From positions 1 through 49,530 of the forward strand of contig WFTL01000180.1 of the NCBI GenBank assembly GCA_015485495.1: a stretch of 49,530 bases of DNA, read 5' to 3'. Position numbers and translations under genes: made by a program. This document shows positions 25,859 to 34,564 of this stretch, piece after piece; position 1 is the first letter of the stretch, and each line of letters begins with the position of its first letter. A model generated the notes under the pieces. The model did not search any database, had not been told where the DNA came from, and was given only the letters and a program-made list of their open reading frames with translations. Origin of the DNA: Planctomycetaceae bacterium (GTDB lineage Bacteria > Planctomycetota > Planctomycetia > Planctomycetales > Planctomycetaceae).

Positions 25859-26180
25859 ACAGGTCACGGACTGCCGCGCATCCGTTCTTCTTTCGCGCGA
25901 CGGCTACCTGCGGCTGTCCCGGCAGGACGCCGCGCGTTTTTTTCCTGAGGACACATTGCTGGTCATCTGGCGACACGGCGTGCTGTATCTGCTTCCGACC
26001 CGCGGAGCGGCCGCCGGCGGCCTGCTGCTGAAACAGCGCAATGCTGTCGGAGACCGGAGCGTGCTGATTTCTGAAGCATTCGCATTCGACATCCCCGAGG
26101 GACGTTTCCCGGCCCGCTGGGATGACACCGTCGGCGGTCTGCGGGTTAGTCTCAGTCAGGGGGAATCGGCCGATGAATGA
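25842..26180 (+). CDS. Small hydrogenase-operon protein of unknown function (112 aa)
   Basis: This soluble 112-residue protein has alternating beta-like segments (SVLLSRDGYLRLSRQDAARF, LLVIWRHGVLYLLPTRGAA, GGLRVSLSQ). No Cys pair or membrane segment is present, and no family is recognised. It overlaps the protease gene by 17 bases and the following gene by 8, so it is firmly part of the operon and a candidate assembly factor or partner of the hydrogenase. Confidence 0.7.
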   Translation: MTAVPEQVTDCRASVLLSRDGYLRLSRQDAARFFPEDTLLVIWRHGVLYLLPTRGAAAGGLLLKQRNAVGDRSVLISEAFAFDIPEGRFPARWDDTVGGLRVSLSQGESADE

Positions 26181-26466
26181 TCCCCGTCTGCAGACCGGTT
26201 TCTCCGGAAGCTCCCCGGTTCCGTTCCATGCGATGGACGCCGTCGCACACGTCACTCAGGAAAACGGCCGCTGGGTGGTCCTGCTGAATGTCCTGTCCTG
26301 GGAACCCGGCAGCGGCGATCACCCGGTTGTCAATCACTGGAAACGCATCTGCGACTGTTCCACGGAACAGGAAGCTGTCACAAAGGCCTCCTGGATCGAA
26401 CGGGCTGCCGGCCGCACCATTCGTCCGCTTTCCGATTTCCAGACCCGCATGGGAGCGTCGGAATGA
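26173..26466 (+). CDS. Small hydrogenase-operon protein of unknown function (97 aa)
   Basis: A 97-residue soluble protein with HAMDAVAHVTQENGRWVVLL, a Trp-rich middle (SWEPGSGDHPVVNHWKRIC) and a charged C-terminus. No known motif was recognised. The ATG at 26173 is supported by AGGGGGA about eight bases upstream; an earlier in-frame ATG at 26122 lacks such a site. It overlaps the genes on both sides by a few bases, which implies coupled translation with the TPR protein. Confidence 0.7.
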   Translation: MNDPRLQTGFSGSSPVPFHAMDAVAHVTQENGRWVVLLNVLSWEPGSGDHPVVNHWKRICDCSTEQEAVTKASWIERAAGRTIRPLSDFQTRMGASE

Positions 26467-27704
26467 TCGATCTGCGTCCTCAGCCCGTCGGAATTTTCCC
26501 TTTTCCTGCCGACAGTCTTCTGCTGCCGCCGGTTCCGGATGACCAGGGGGCCCTGGCCGCTCTGCTGAACGGCGACGCATCGGCATGCGTGCCGGATGAA
26601 TGGGCCTTCTTCACTGCCGCGATACACGGCAGCCGTGAACAGGCGCTGTCTCTGCTGCCCGACAGCGACGCCCCGCTGACCCGGTTCAACCGTTTCGTTC
26701 TGCAGCCGACGCAGCAGACATTCGACAGCGCCGCCCAGGCCGCCACCGGCCCCCTGCGGACTTTTCTGGATGTTTCCGCCTACACCACCGGATTCACCGA
26801 TGCCATCAATTCTTCGTCGGAACTGGACGGGGAGCTGCTGGCGGCATCCCTGGCCGCTCAGGCAGCCGCACACATCGAACAGGAACAAACAGCCTCCGCG
26901 CTGAACCTGCTTCAGGAAGCCGCTGCAGCCGCACGCCCGGTCTCGCCGCTTTACGCGGCTCTGCTGCTGGCCCAGCGTGCCGACCTGACTGCGGAAAATC
27001 CCGAACGAACGCCTGCTCAGGCCCTTCAGGATCTCCGGGAAGCTCTCGCGCTGGCAGAGAACTGTCGGCTGCCGCTTTTCGAAGCTCAGCTTCTCATGAA
27101 AACCGGCATGCTGCTGCAGGACACCGCCGATGGACAGCGTTCGGCGCTTTTGGAAGCGGTGCGCTGTTATCAGGCGGCTCTGCAGAAGGGAATGACGCAG
27201 GAACAGCACCCGCGGCTTTTCGGTCAGCTTCAGAACAATCTGGGGCTCGCCTGGCTGTCCATGCCCGCCGTGGATTCCAGTCATCAGCTCCGCACCGGAA
27301 TTGCCGTCCAGTCGTTTCGGTATGCCCTGAAGGTCTTCACGAAGGACCAGGACCCCGACCTGTGGGCCAGCGTCAGCATGAATCTGGCCAATGCCCTGCA
27401 GTATGCTCCCAGTTCCCATCCGGAACAGAATCTCATCCAGGCCGTTGAAATCTACGAAGACGTTCTCAGTGTTCGCACCCGTGCCCGGGATCCGGAATCT
27501 CACGCACGGGTCCTGCTGAACCAGGCGAACGCTCTGGCTCATCTGGGCATGTTTCGCCCGGCCGTCGAAAAACTGTCGGAAGCGTATCGGCTGTTTCACT
27601 GCTGGCATCGCTTCGAAGAAGCAGCGGCTGCTGAAGAACTGCTGGACCAGATCAGCCGCCTGTCGGATCAGCAGAAACAGACGGTCGGCACGTCTCCCGA
27701 ATGA
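26463..27704 (+). CDS. TPR-repeat protein of the hydrogenase operon
   Basis: The 413-residue protein is almost all helical, with several tetratricopeptide-like units in the second half (LLEAVRCYQAALQKG, AVQSFRYALKVFTK, AVEIYEDVLSVRTRARD, ANALAHLGMFRPAVEKLSEA). TPR proteins act as scaffolds. TPR genes are, from memory, recurrent neighbours of group 1h hydrogenases, so an assembly or docking role is inferred. It starts in an ATGA overlap with the preceding gene. There is no signal peptide. Confidence 0.82.
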   Translation: MIDLRPQPVGIFPFPADSLLLPPVPDDQGALAALLNGDASACVPDEWAFFTAAIHGSREQALSLLPDSDAPLTRFNRFVLQPTQQTFDSAAQAATGPLRTFLDVSAYTTGFTDAINSSSELDGELLAASLAAQAAAHIEQEQTASALNLLQEAAAAARPVSPLYAALLLAQRADLTAENPERTPAQALQDLREALALAENCRLPLFEAQLLMKTGMLLQDTADGQRSALLEAVRCYQAALQKGMTQEQHPRLFGQLQNNLGLAWLSMPAVDSSHQLRTGIAVQSFRYALKVFTKDQDPDLWASVSMNLANALQYAPSSHPEQNLIQAVEIYEDVLSVRTRARDPESHARVLLNQANALAHLGMFRPAVEKLSEAYRLFHCWHRFEEAAAAEELLDQISRLSDQQKQTVGTSPE

Positions 27705-27722
27705 CCCCAAAAACAGCCAGCC

Positions 27723-28088
27723 ATGGATCTGTACGAAAAACAGCAGTTCAGTTTTTTCCTGCAGACAGCAACGGAACGCTGCGTGACCCGACTGGAAGAA
27801 CGGTTTCGCGGCCCGGACGCCGCTCTGGAACACCTGCAGGCCGATCCGGAAGGCGACGGGGTGCAGCTGAGTGCGTTCACGGATGCCCTGTTCGAAGATT
27901 TTCTGCTGAACAGCGTGGACGGAGCCTGTTTTGTTCTTTCGGCACTGCCGAACCGGCACACATCCGTCACCGAACCGGCCACGGTGGAAGAAACACTCAT
28001 CAGACTGGCCAAAACTCTGTTCACCGAACTGCTTGTTCAGAAAACCACGGAGGCTCTGGAGCAGCGTTCCCGTTATCAGTCCGTCTGA
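27723..28088 (+). CDS. Small hydrogenase-operon protein of unknown function (121 aa)
   Basis: This acidic, mostly helical 121-residue protein starts MDLYEKQQFSFFLQTATERC. Central stretches are LSAFTDALFEDFLLNSVDGA and EETLIRLAKTLFTELLVQKT. It has two scattered Cys (20, 69) and no metal motif. It lies between the TPR gene and the NifU-Rieske gene, 18 and 76 bases away. I do not recognise the family. Confidence 0.65.
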   Translation: MDLYEKQQFSFFLQTATERCVTRLEERFRGPDAALEHLQADPEGDGVQLSAFTDALFEDFLLNSVDGACFVLSALPNRHTSVTEPATVEETLIRLAKTLFTELLVQKTTEALEQRSRYQSV

Positions 28089-28164
28089 CGGATTCCGGAC
28101 GATTCCCCGACCTGCTGCGGGTACAGACAGCCATTCCGCAGAACATTCCACCGAATGATCAGCC

Positions 28165-29046
28165 ATGACACCGACCACTGCATCTTCTCCCGCGGATTCC
28201 GGCGAAACGGCGAACAGCAGTCTGGAACAGCTCGCCGCACAGGTCGACCGTGCGGTCGCCGATATCCGCGCTCTTCCGGATGATGTTCAGGACAAAGCGA
28301 TGGCCCTGAAGTCGGCCGTGGAATCCTTTCACCGTGCCGGTCTGGAGCACATCGTGCGCACCCTGCGATCCGATCCGGTCGGCAAAGACATTCTGCTCGA
28401 TCTGGTCCGCGAACCGGCCGTGTACGCCCTGTTCACGATGCACGGTCTGGTGCGTCCGGATCGCACCACGCAGGTCAGCCGGGTGATTGAAATGGTTCGG
28501 CCGTATCTGCAGTCTCACGGGGGAGATGTCCGCCTGGTCGATGTCCGCGGCAGCACGGTTCTCGTGCAGCTTTCCGGAAACTGCAGCGGCTGTTCCATGT
28601 CTTCCGTGACGCTGCACAGCACCGTTGAAGAAGCCCTGAAGGAACACATTCCGGAAATCGAACGGGTGGAAGTCGTCCCCGATGAAACAGCTCCTCTGGT
28701 ACCGCTGAAACTGTCTCCTGATCCCGAAGACACCCATGGATGGGTTCCGGGACCTTTGGTGAGCGAGCTGACGGATGAAGGCCCCTTCGTTTTCGAAGCG
28801 GACGGCACGTCCGTTCTGCTGGTGCCGTCTGGCAAGGGACTGCGGGCCTGGAGAAACGCGTGTGCTCACCAGGGCCTGCCCCTGGACAATGCCGTTTTCG
28901 ATCCGGAAACCGATACGCTCACCTGTCCCTGGCATGGCTTCCGATTCGACGGTGAGTCCGGAGAATGTTTTTCGGCTCCGCAGTGCCAGATGGAACCATT
29001 CCCGCTGCGAATCGAAGACGGCCGCATCTGGGTCCGCCCCTCGTGA
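28165..29046 (+). CDS. NifU C-terminal domain fused to Rieske [2Fe-2S] protein
   Basis: The 293 residues hold three parts. An N-terminal helical region (about 15-95) is followed by a NifU C-terminal-like Fe-S scaffold domain (about 102-170) with SHGGDVRLVDV and the cluster cysteines Cys140 and Cys143 (CSGC). A Rieske domain (about 192-290) follows with Cys233-x-His235 (CAHQGLPL) and Cys254-x2-His257 (CPWHGFRF). Such fusions are known beside group 1h hydrogenases. It could deliver clusters, accept electrons from the small subunit, or both; this is inference. No signal peptide is seen, so it is cytoplasmic. Confidence 0.9.
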   Translation: MTPTTASSPADSGETANSSLEQLAAQVDRAVADIRALPDDVQDKAMALKSAVESFHRAGLEHIVRTLRSDPVGKDILLDLVREPAVYALFTMHGLVRPDRTTQVSRVIEMVRPYLQSHGGDVRLVDVRGSTVLVQLSGNCSGCSMSSVTLHSTVEEALKEHIPEIERVEVVPDETAPLVPLKLSPDPEDTHGWVPGPLVSELTDEGPFVFEADGTSVLLVPSGKGLRAWRNACAHQGLPLDNAVFDPETDTLTCPWHGFRFDGESGECFSAPQCQMEPFPLRIEDGRIWVRPS

Positions 29047-29061
29047 AAGCATCTGAGTGCC

Positions 29062-30354
29062 ATGTCATGCTTTGCTGATTCGCCGTCTGACATTCCGGTG
29101 GTTCGGATATCGCAGAACGAACCGCCTGCCGACCACGTGCCCGCTCAGACATCCCTGTGCCTGGGCCGGCCACTCGTTCGGCTGGGAGCGGCCTCACCAT
29201 TTGGACTGGCCCTTCCGGATGCGTCTCCGACCGCTGCCACCATGTATGCTCCCCGCGGCGTCTGGCTGGATGACCGTCGGCTGGTCGTCTGCGATTCCGG
29301 AAATCACCGGATTCTGATCTGGCATTCGGTACCGGACGCCGACGACACGCCGGCCGATGTGGTCCTGGGACAGCCGGATTTCGCATCGGAAGGCCCGGCC
29401 GCCGGGCGCCGGGGTCCGGACAACGGCGTCCACCTTCCCGTCGGCGTGACGATTGTCGACGACACGCTGATCGTGGCCGATGCCTGGCACCACCGCATCC
29501 TTTTCTGGAACTCGGTTCCCCGGCAGTCCGACACGCCGCCGGATTTTGCACTGGGCCAGCCGACCCTGCATGATGTGGAAACGAACCGCGGCTCCCGTCC
29601 TTCCCGAAACGGGTTCTACTGGCCCTACGGAATCGCCTGGATCGACAATCGGTTTTACGTCACCGACACAGGCAATCGGCGTCTTCTGTTCTGGGACGGA
29701 CTGCCGCGTACCGATCGGCCGGCCGACGGCGTGCTGGGCCAGCCGGACGACCGATCGATGGAAGAAAATCGCGGCGGGCCGGTCCGTTCGGATTCCTTTC
29801 GCTGGCCGCATGACGTGACCGGATGGCGGGGGCAGTTACTGGTGGCCGATGCCGGCAACCATCGTGTGCTCGGCTGGCACCGAACGCCGCAGCACGATAT
29901 GCCGGCCGACTTCGTTCTCGGTCAGGACAGCTTCACTTCAGCCGACGAACTGCCGTACACCGCCCCGGGTGCTCAGAAACTGCGATTTCCCTATGCCGCC
30001 GATGTGTGCGGACGTGTTCTGGCTGTCGCCGACACCGCCAACAATCGTATTCTGTTCTGGAGAATGCCTGTGGAACAGATGTGTTCGGCACCGGCCATGA
30101 ATGTCATCGGACAGACGGATTTTTCCGGCAACGGGGAAAACCGATGGGACGCCGTGGACAGCACGACTTTGTGCTGGCCCTACGGCATCCGTTTTCATCA
30201 GGGAATTCTGGCGGTCGCCGATTCCGGAAACAATCGCGTCGTGCTGTGGGACTGCCGGGAGATTCTGGAGTATGCGGAAGCGGCCGCCACCGGCGGCGAT
30301 GCGTCCGTCACGACGGTGTCTCCGGATTCGGCATCCCCGGCGCCCGGCCTCTGA
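29062..30354 (+). CDS. NHL-repeat beta-propeller protein
   Basis: The 430 residues form about six NHL-type blades, each with the pattern VADxxNHRILxW (VVCDSGNHRILIW, IVADAWHHRILFW, YVTDTGNRRLLFW, LVADAGNHRVLGW, AVADTANNRILFW, AVADSGNNRVVLW). These alternate with LGQ(P/D) segments. It is a classic beta-propeller with no signal peptide, so it is probably cytoplasmic. NHL proteins are recurrent in group 1h hydrogenase operons; a scaffold role is inferred. It starts 15 bases after the NifU-Rieske gene. Confidence 0.88.
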   Translation: MSCFADSPSDIPVVRISQNEPPADHVPAQTSLCLGRPLVRLGAASPFGLALPDASPTAATMYAPRGVWLDDRRLVVCDSGNHRILIWHSVPDADDTPADVVLGQPDFASEGPAAGRRGPDNGVHLPVGVTIVDDTLIVADAWHHRILFWNSVPRQSDTPPDFALGQPTLHDVETNRGSRPSRNGFYWPYGIAWIDNRFYVTDTGNRRLLFWDGLPRTDRPADGVLGQPDDRSMEENRGGPVRSDSFRWPHDVTGWRGQLLVADAGNHRVLGWHRTPQHDMPADFVLGQDSFTSADELPYTAPGAQKLRFPYAADVCGRVLAVADTANNRILFWRMPVEQMCSAPAMNVIGQTDFSGNGENRWDAVDSTTLCWPYGIRFHQGILAVADSGNNRVVLWDCREILEYAEAAATGGDASVTTVSPDSASPAPGL

Positions 30355-30426
30355 ATGACGACACGGCACCGAATCCACACTCGAAACACAGAACCAGCAG
30401 AAACCGATTCAACAGGAACGAAAACC

Positions 30427-30723
30427 ATGTGCCTTGCTGTCCCCGGATGTGTGGAAGAAATCTATGACGAGGCGGGAACCCGCATGGGCCGCGTCCGATT
30501 CGGCAGTGTGGTTCGAGATGTCTGCCTGGCGTACCTGCCGGATCTGCAGGTGGGTGAATACACGATCGTGCACGTCGGGTTCGCCATCAGCCGCATCGAC
30601 GAAGAATCGGCTCAAAAAACGCTGCAGACCTTCGATGAACTGGGACTTCTGGAAGAAGAACTGGAAGAAATGCAGCGAACATCTTCCGACACCCGTTCCT
30701 CGTCCGCACCGACGCCCCGATGA
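30427..30723 (+). CDS. hypC: Hydrogenase maturation chaperone HypC
   Basis: HypC carries the Fe(CN)2CO unit between HypD and the large subunit. The 98-residue protein begins MCLAVPGCVEEI, with the essential Cys2 exposed after Met removal, and has VGEYTIVHVGFAISRID with the conserved His. The Ser/Thr-rich C-terminal tail is longer than usual. The ATG at 30427 is certain from the MCLAVPG motif; an earlier in-frame ATG would bury Cys2. Confidence 0.96.
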   Translation: MCLAVPGCVEEIYDEAGTRMGRVRFGSVVRDVCLAYLPDLQVGEYTIVHVGFAISRIDEESAQKTLQTFDELGLLEEELEEMQRTSSDTRSSSAPTPR

Positions 30724-30774
30724 CTCACGCCGCCATTCGACCCGCCGCAGTCCCCGAACCGGAAGGAGCATCCC

Positions 30775-31893
30775 GTGAAGTATCTCGACGAATACCGCGA
30801 CGGACAGAAGTGCCGCCGTCTGGCCGATGAAATCAGCCGTCTGGTCACCCGTCCGTGGTCCATCATGGAGGTCTGCGGCGGCCAGACGCACTCCATCATC
30901 CGCAACGGAATCGATCAGATTCTGCCGGATGAAATCACCATGATTCACGGTCCCGGCTGTCCGGTGTGCGTCACGCCTTTGAAAATGATCGACCGTGCTC
31001 TGTCCATCGCTGCCCGTCCCGAAGTCATTTTCTGTTCGTTTGGAGACATGCTGCGTGTGCCGGGATCGAAAGACGATCTGTTCCGCATTCGGGCCGCCGG
31101 CGGCGATGTCCGGCTGGTCTATTCCCCGCTGGATGCGGTGACGATCGCTCAGGACAACCCGGACCGGGAAGTCGTGTTTTTCGCCATCGGTTTCGAAACA
31201 ACGGCTCCGGCCAACGCCATGGCCGTGAAGATCGCCGCCCGGCGGGGGCTGTCGAACTTTTCGATGCTGGTTTCCCATGTGCTCGTCCCGCCGGCCATTG
31301 AAGCCATCATGAGGGCTCCTGGATGCCGCGTGAATGCATTTCTTGCAGCCGGACATGTGTGCTGCGTCACCGGATTCCGACAGTATCCGCCTCTGTGCGA
31401 ACAGTACGGCGTTCCCATTGTCGTCACCGGCTTCGAACCGCTCGATATTCTGGAAGGTATCCGCCGGGCCGTCGTCCAGCTCGAAAACGGACAGGCATTC
31501 GTGGAAAACGCCTACGCCCGCGTCGTGTCCGAACAGGGCAACACGGCCGCTCAGGCGGTGCTGGATGAAGTCTTCCAGGTCACGGACCGAGGCTGGCGGG
31601 GAATCGGCGTGATTCCCCGCAGCGGCTGGAAGCTTTCGGACACCTGGAGGGATTTCGATGCCGAATACCGATTCCCCGCGGACGACATCCAGACCTGCGA
31701 GTCGGATCGGTGTCGGGCCGGAGAAGTTCTGCAGGGAACCATTCGTCCCGACCAGTGCGAAGCCTTCGGACGCGAGTGCACTCCGCGAACGCCTCTGGGA
31801 GCCACCATGGTGTCCAGCGAAGGCGCCTGTGCCGCATATTACAATTATGGTCGGTTCGTGGCTCTCGAACCCGCCTCCTCCGGCCGCTCCTGA
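30775..31893 (+). CDS. hypD: Hydrogenase maturation Fe-S protein HypD
   Basis: HypD is the [4Fe-4S] scaffold where the Fe(CN)2CO unit is built. The 372 residues show [11 protein letters not shown] (Cys34), [11 protein letters not shown] (Cys62, Cys65), a FxxGFETT motif ([14 protein letters not shown]) and the Cys-rich C-terminal region with [16 protein letters not shown]. The start is GTG at 30775 with a strong GGAAGGAG six bases upstream. It lies 51 bases after hypC. Confidence 0.97.
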   Translation: MKYLDEYRDGQKCRRLADEISRLVTRPWSIMEVCGGQTHSIIRNGIDQILPDEITMIHGPGCPVCVTPLKMIDRALSIAARPEVIFCSFGDMLRVPGSKDDLFRIRAAGGDVRLVYSPLDAVTIAQDNPDREVVFFAIGFETTAPANAMAVKIAARRGLSNFSMLVSHVLVPPAIEAIMRAPGCRVNAFLAAGHVCCVTGFRQYPPLCEQYGVPIVVTGFEPLDILEGIRRAVVQLENGQAFVENAYARVVSEQGNTAAQAVLDEVFQVTDRGWRGIGVIPRSGWKLSDTWRDFDAEYRFPADDIQTCESDRCRAGEVLQGTIRPDQCEAFGRECTPRTPLGATMVSSEGACAAYYNYGRFVALEPASSGRS

Positions 31894-31971
31894 CAGTGCT
31901 GCAGAGCAGGGCGCGCCGTTCCGTGAAGAGGCGGGCCGGGAACCCGATCGATTCCCAGGAAACCCCTTTTG

Positions 31972-33060
31972 ATGTCAGATCCACCCATCGGTTCTCCGGA
32001 AACTTCCGCCGTTCCGTTCCACGGACCGAACTGTCCGGTACCGCTGACCGACTATCCCCGCATCGTGCCGGGACACGGCGGCGGCGGCGTGCTTTCGGCC
32101 GAACTGGTCGAACAGATCTTTCTCCCCGCATTCGGCCGGCCCGGGGAATCCGGTGCGCTGAGAGATTCGGCCGTGTTTTCGGCACACGGAGGCCGTCTGG
32201 CGTTTTCCACGGACTCTCATGTCGTGCGGCCTCTGTTCTTTCCCGGCGGTTCCATCGGCCACCTGGCCGTCAACGGCACGGTGAACGATCTGGCCATGTC
32301 CGGCGCCGATCCGATTCACCTGAGTGCCGCCTTCATTCTGGAAGAAGGGTTTTCCACAGCCGACCTGAAACGCATTGCCGATGACATGGGTGCTGCGGCG
32401 GAGAAGGCAGGGGTCCGCATCATCACAGGAGACACCAAAGTCGTCGACCGGGGGCACGGCGACGGCTGCTATATCAGCACCGCCGGCATCGGCATCGTTC
32501 CGGACGGCATCGACATCGCTCCGGACCGGGCGGTCCCGGGAGACGCCGTGATCGTCAGCGGCACCATCGGCGATCATGGCATGGCCGTCATGAGCGTGCG
32601 TGAAGGCCTCGAGTTCGACGCGGAAATCGTCAGCGACTGTGCCCCTCTGAACGACATGGTGTCCGCCATGATCTCCGAATGCCCGGACATCCATGTGCTG
32701 CGCGATCCCACACGCGGCGGTCTGGCTGCCAGCCTCAACGAAATCGCCTCTGCCTCCCGCTGCGGCATCGTCCTCGAAGAAACCCGCCTGCCGGTCAATG
32801 ACACCGTCCAGTCCGCCTGCGAGATGCTGGGGCTGGATCCGCTGCTGGTCGCCTGCGAAGGCCGGCTCGTCTGCATCACTCCGGCCGACACCGCCGATGC
32901 CCTCATTCAGGTGATGCAGTCCTTCGAACAGGGAAGCCGGGCCGCGGTCGTCGGGACCGTCGTGTCCGATCACGCGGGCATGGTCGTCGGCCGGACGGCC
33001 ATCGGAGCCACACGGGTGATCACGCTCCCCATCGGCGAACAGCTTCCGCGCATCTGCTGA
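31972..33060 (+). CDS. hypE: Hydrogenase maturation protein HypE
   Basis: HypE is an ATP-dependent dehydratase that turns a carbamoyl group on its C-terminal Cys into thiocyanate, the source of the iron cyanide ligands. The 362-residue protein ends in PRIC, the required terminal motif. It shows the PurM-like ATP-binding features (AFSTDSHVV, NGTVNDLAMSGADP, GDTKVVDRG, RDPTRGGLAASLNEIA). The ATG at 31972 is preferred over a TTG one codon earlier. hypF, which supplies the carbamoyl group, is not in the window. It is the last gene of the operon and converges with waaA. Confidence 0.96.
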   Translation: MSDPPIGSPETSAVPFHGPNCPVPLTDYPRIVPGHGGGGVLSAELVEQIFLPAFGRPGESGALRDSAVFSAHGGRLAFSTDSHVVRPLFFPGGSIGHLAVNGTVNDLAMSGADPIHLSAAFILEEGFSTADLKRIADDMGAAAEKAGVRIITGDTKVVDRGHGDGCYISTAGIGIVPDGIDIAPDRAVPGDAVIVSGTIGDHGMAVMSVREGLEFDAEIVSDCAPLNDMVSAMISECPDIHVLRDPTRGGLAASLNEIASASRCGIVLEETRLPVNDTVQSACEMLGLDPLLVACEGRLVCITPADTADALIQVMQSFEQGSRAAVVGTVVSDHAGMVVGRTAIGATRVITLPIGEQLPRIC

Positions 33061-33106
33061 ACACCTTTCCGGCCCCGGCGCACCAGGTGGCCGCCCGTCA
33101 GCCCGC

Positions 33107-34432
33107 TCAGGCCGCCCGACACGCCCGGCCACGGCCGGCCGTTTCCTGTTCTGCAGCCAGACGGTCCGTCAGCAGCCGCACCGTCCGGTCCACGGCGCCG
33201 GCCTGAGACCGGATGAACTGCTGAGCCGCCTGGCCGAGGCGCCGCCGGGCAGCCGTATCTTCCAGCAGACGTTTCACGTGCCCGGCCAGTTCTTCCGGAC
33301 GCTGCATCTGAATGGCCGCATCGTGTTCCAGCAGGCGCATCACGATGTCCTGAAAATTCCAGGTGTTCGGCCCGAACAGCACAGCCGCTCCCCAGGCGGC
33401 CGGTTCCAGCATGTTCTGTCCGCCGCGGCTTCCGAATGTGCCGCCCACGAAGGCCACATCAGCCAGGCCCCAGCAGCTTCCCAGTTCTCCGATCGTATCC
33501 AGCAGAATCACGTCGGACACATCGGCCGGTCTTTCCTCTGTGAGTTCCGAACGGCGACGGAACGGCACGTTCCGATCCGTCAGCAGGGCGGCGACCGCAT
33601 CGAATCGTTCCCGGTGCCGGGGAACGATCACCAGCCGCAGGTCCGGATGGTCGTCTCGCAGCTTCTGCCACACATCGACTGCCAGAGCTTCTTCCGGGTC
33701 CTGAGTGCTGCCGGCGATCAGCACCGGCTGCCGGTCCGAAATGGCGAACAGCTTCTTCAGACGCTGCACCGCCGGGGCACTGCGGTCGGTCGGCACGCCG
33801 TCGAATTTGACCGACCCGGTGACCGTCACGGTGCCGCGATCCGCTCCCAGACGAATGAGGCGCTCTGCATAATCGTTCGACTGAGCAGCCATCACGGAAA
33901 AATTCTGCAGCAGCGGCCGCAGCAGACGGCGCACCCGAAAGTAGCCGCGAAAACTGCGTTCGCCGATCCGGGCGTTGATCAGAGCCGTCTGAATCCCCCG
34001 CCGCTGACACAGCGTCAGCAGCACGGGCCACAGTTCCAGTTCCATGAGAACCACCATGACGGGGCGGACCCGCCGGAGCGCCGCGGCCACCGACCAGGAA
34101 AAATCCAGAGGCAGCCAGGTGACCGTCGCATCCGCAAACCGTTTCACGGCCAGATCGTAACCGGTGTCTGTGGACGTGGTGACCACAACCCGATAACGCC
34201 CGGCTGTCTGTTCCTGAAAGCGCTGCACGACTTTTTGAAGCTGAAGCACTTCCCCCACACTCACCGCGTGAAACCACACGACCGGGCGGGAATCATCGAT
34301 GCGCGGCAGACGTCCCAGCAGTTTCTCCGGCAGCCCCCTGCGGTAGCGTCCGTGACGCACCATTTTCCAGACGGCAACAGGAGCCACCAGCAGCAGAGCC
34401 GACAGGTACAGGATGTTGAGCAGCCAGATCAT
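33107..34432 (-). CDS. waaA: 3-deoxy-D-manno-octulosonic acid transferase (KDO transferase)
   Basis: WaaA adds KDO to lipid A precursor at the inner face of the cytoplasmic membrane. The 441-residue protein has an N-terminal membrane segment (about 1-22) and the catalytic motif WFHAVSVGEV with Glu61. VVLMELELWPVLL stands in the place of the usual ETELWP, and the GT-B C-terminal half has GSTQDPEEALAV and FVGGTFGSRGGQNMLEPAAW. GGAG precedes the ATG. Its presence indicates a lipid A-containing outer membrane. It lies 132 bases past the secA stop. Confidence 0.95.
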   Translation of the reverse strand: MIWLLNILYLSALLLVAPVAVWKMVRHGRYRRGLPEKLLGRLPRIDDSRPVVWFHAVSVGEVLQLQKVVQRFQEQTAGRYRVVVTTSTDTGYDLAVKRFADATVTWLPLDFSWSVAAALRRVRPVMVVLMELELWPVLLTLCQRRGIQTALINARIGERSFRGYFRVRRLLRPLLQNFSVMAAQSNDYAERLIRLGADRGTVTVTGSVKFDGVPTDRSAPAVQRLKKLFAISDRQPVLIAGSTQDPEEALAVDVWQKLRDDHPDLRLVIVPRHRERFDAVAALLTDRNVPFRRRSELTEERPADVSDVILLDTIGELGSCWGLADVAFVGGTFGSRGGQNMLEPAAWGAAVLFGPNTWNFQDIVMRLLEHDAAIQMQRPEELAGHVKRLLEDTAARRRLGQAAQQFIRSQAGAVDRTVRLLTDRLAAEQETAGRGRACRAA

Positions 34433-34564
34433 GAGACTCCGTTCACAGAACAGCCGGCGCGTGGTTTCCGTTCGATGCGGCCTGTCCGTTTCAGAACCGG
34501 GCCATTTCAGAACCGGGCCGATTCCACCGAACGCCGGACGCGTCCACCACGTCCGACCGGTGCA

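Noticed and set aside
26334-28178. 614-codon antisense frame opposite the TPR and small genes
   Set aside because: The sense genes are linked by ATGA-type overlaps and ribosome sites. The antisense protein is low-complexity Gln/Arg/Gly-rich.
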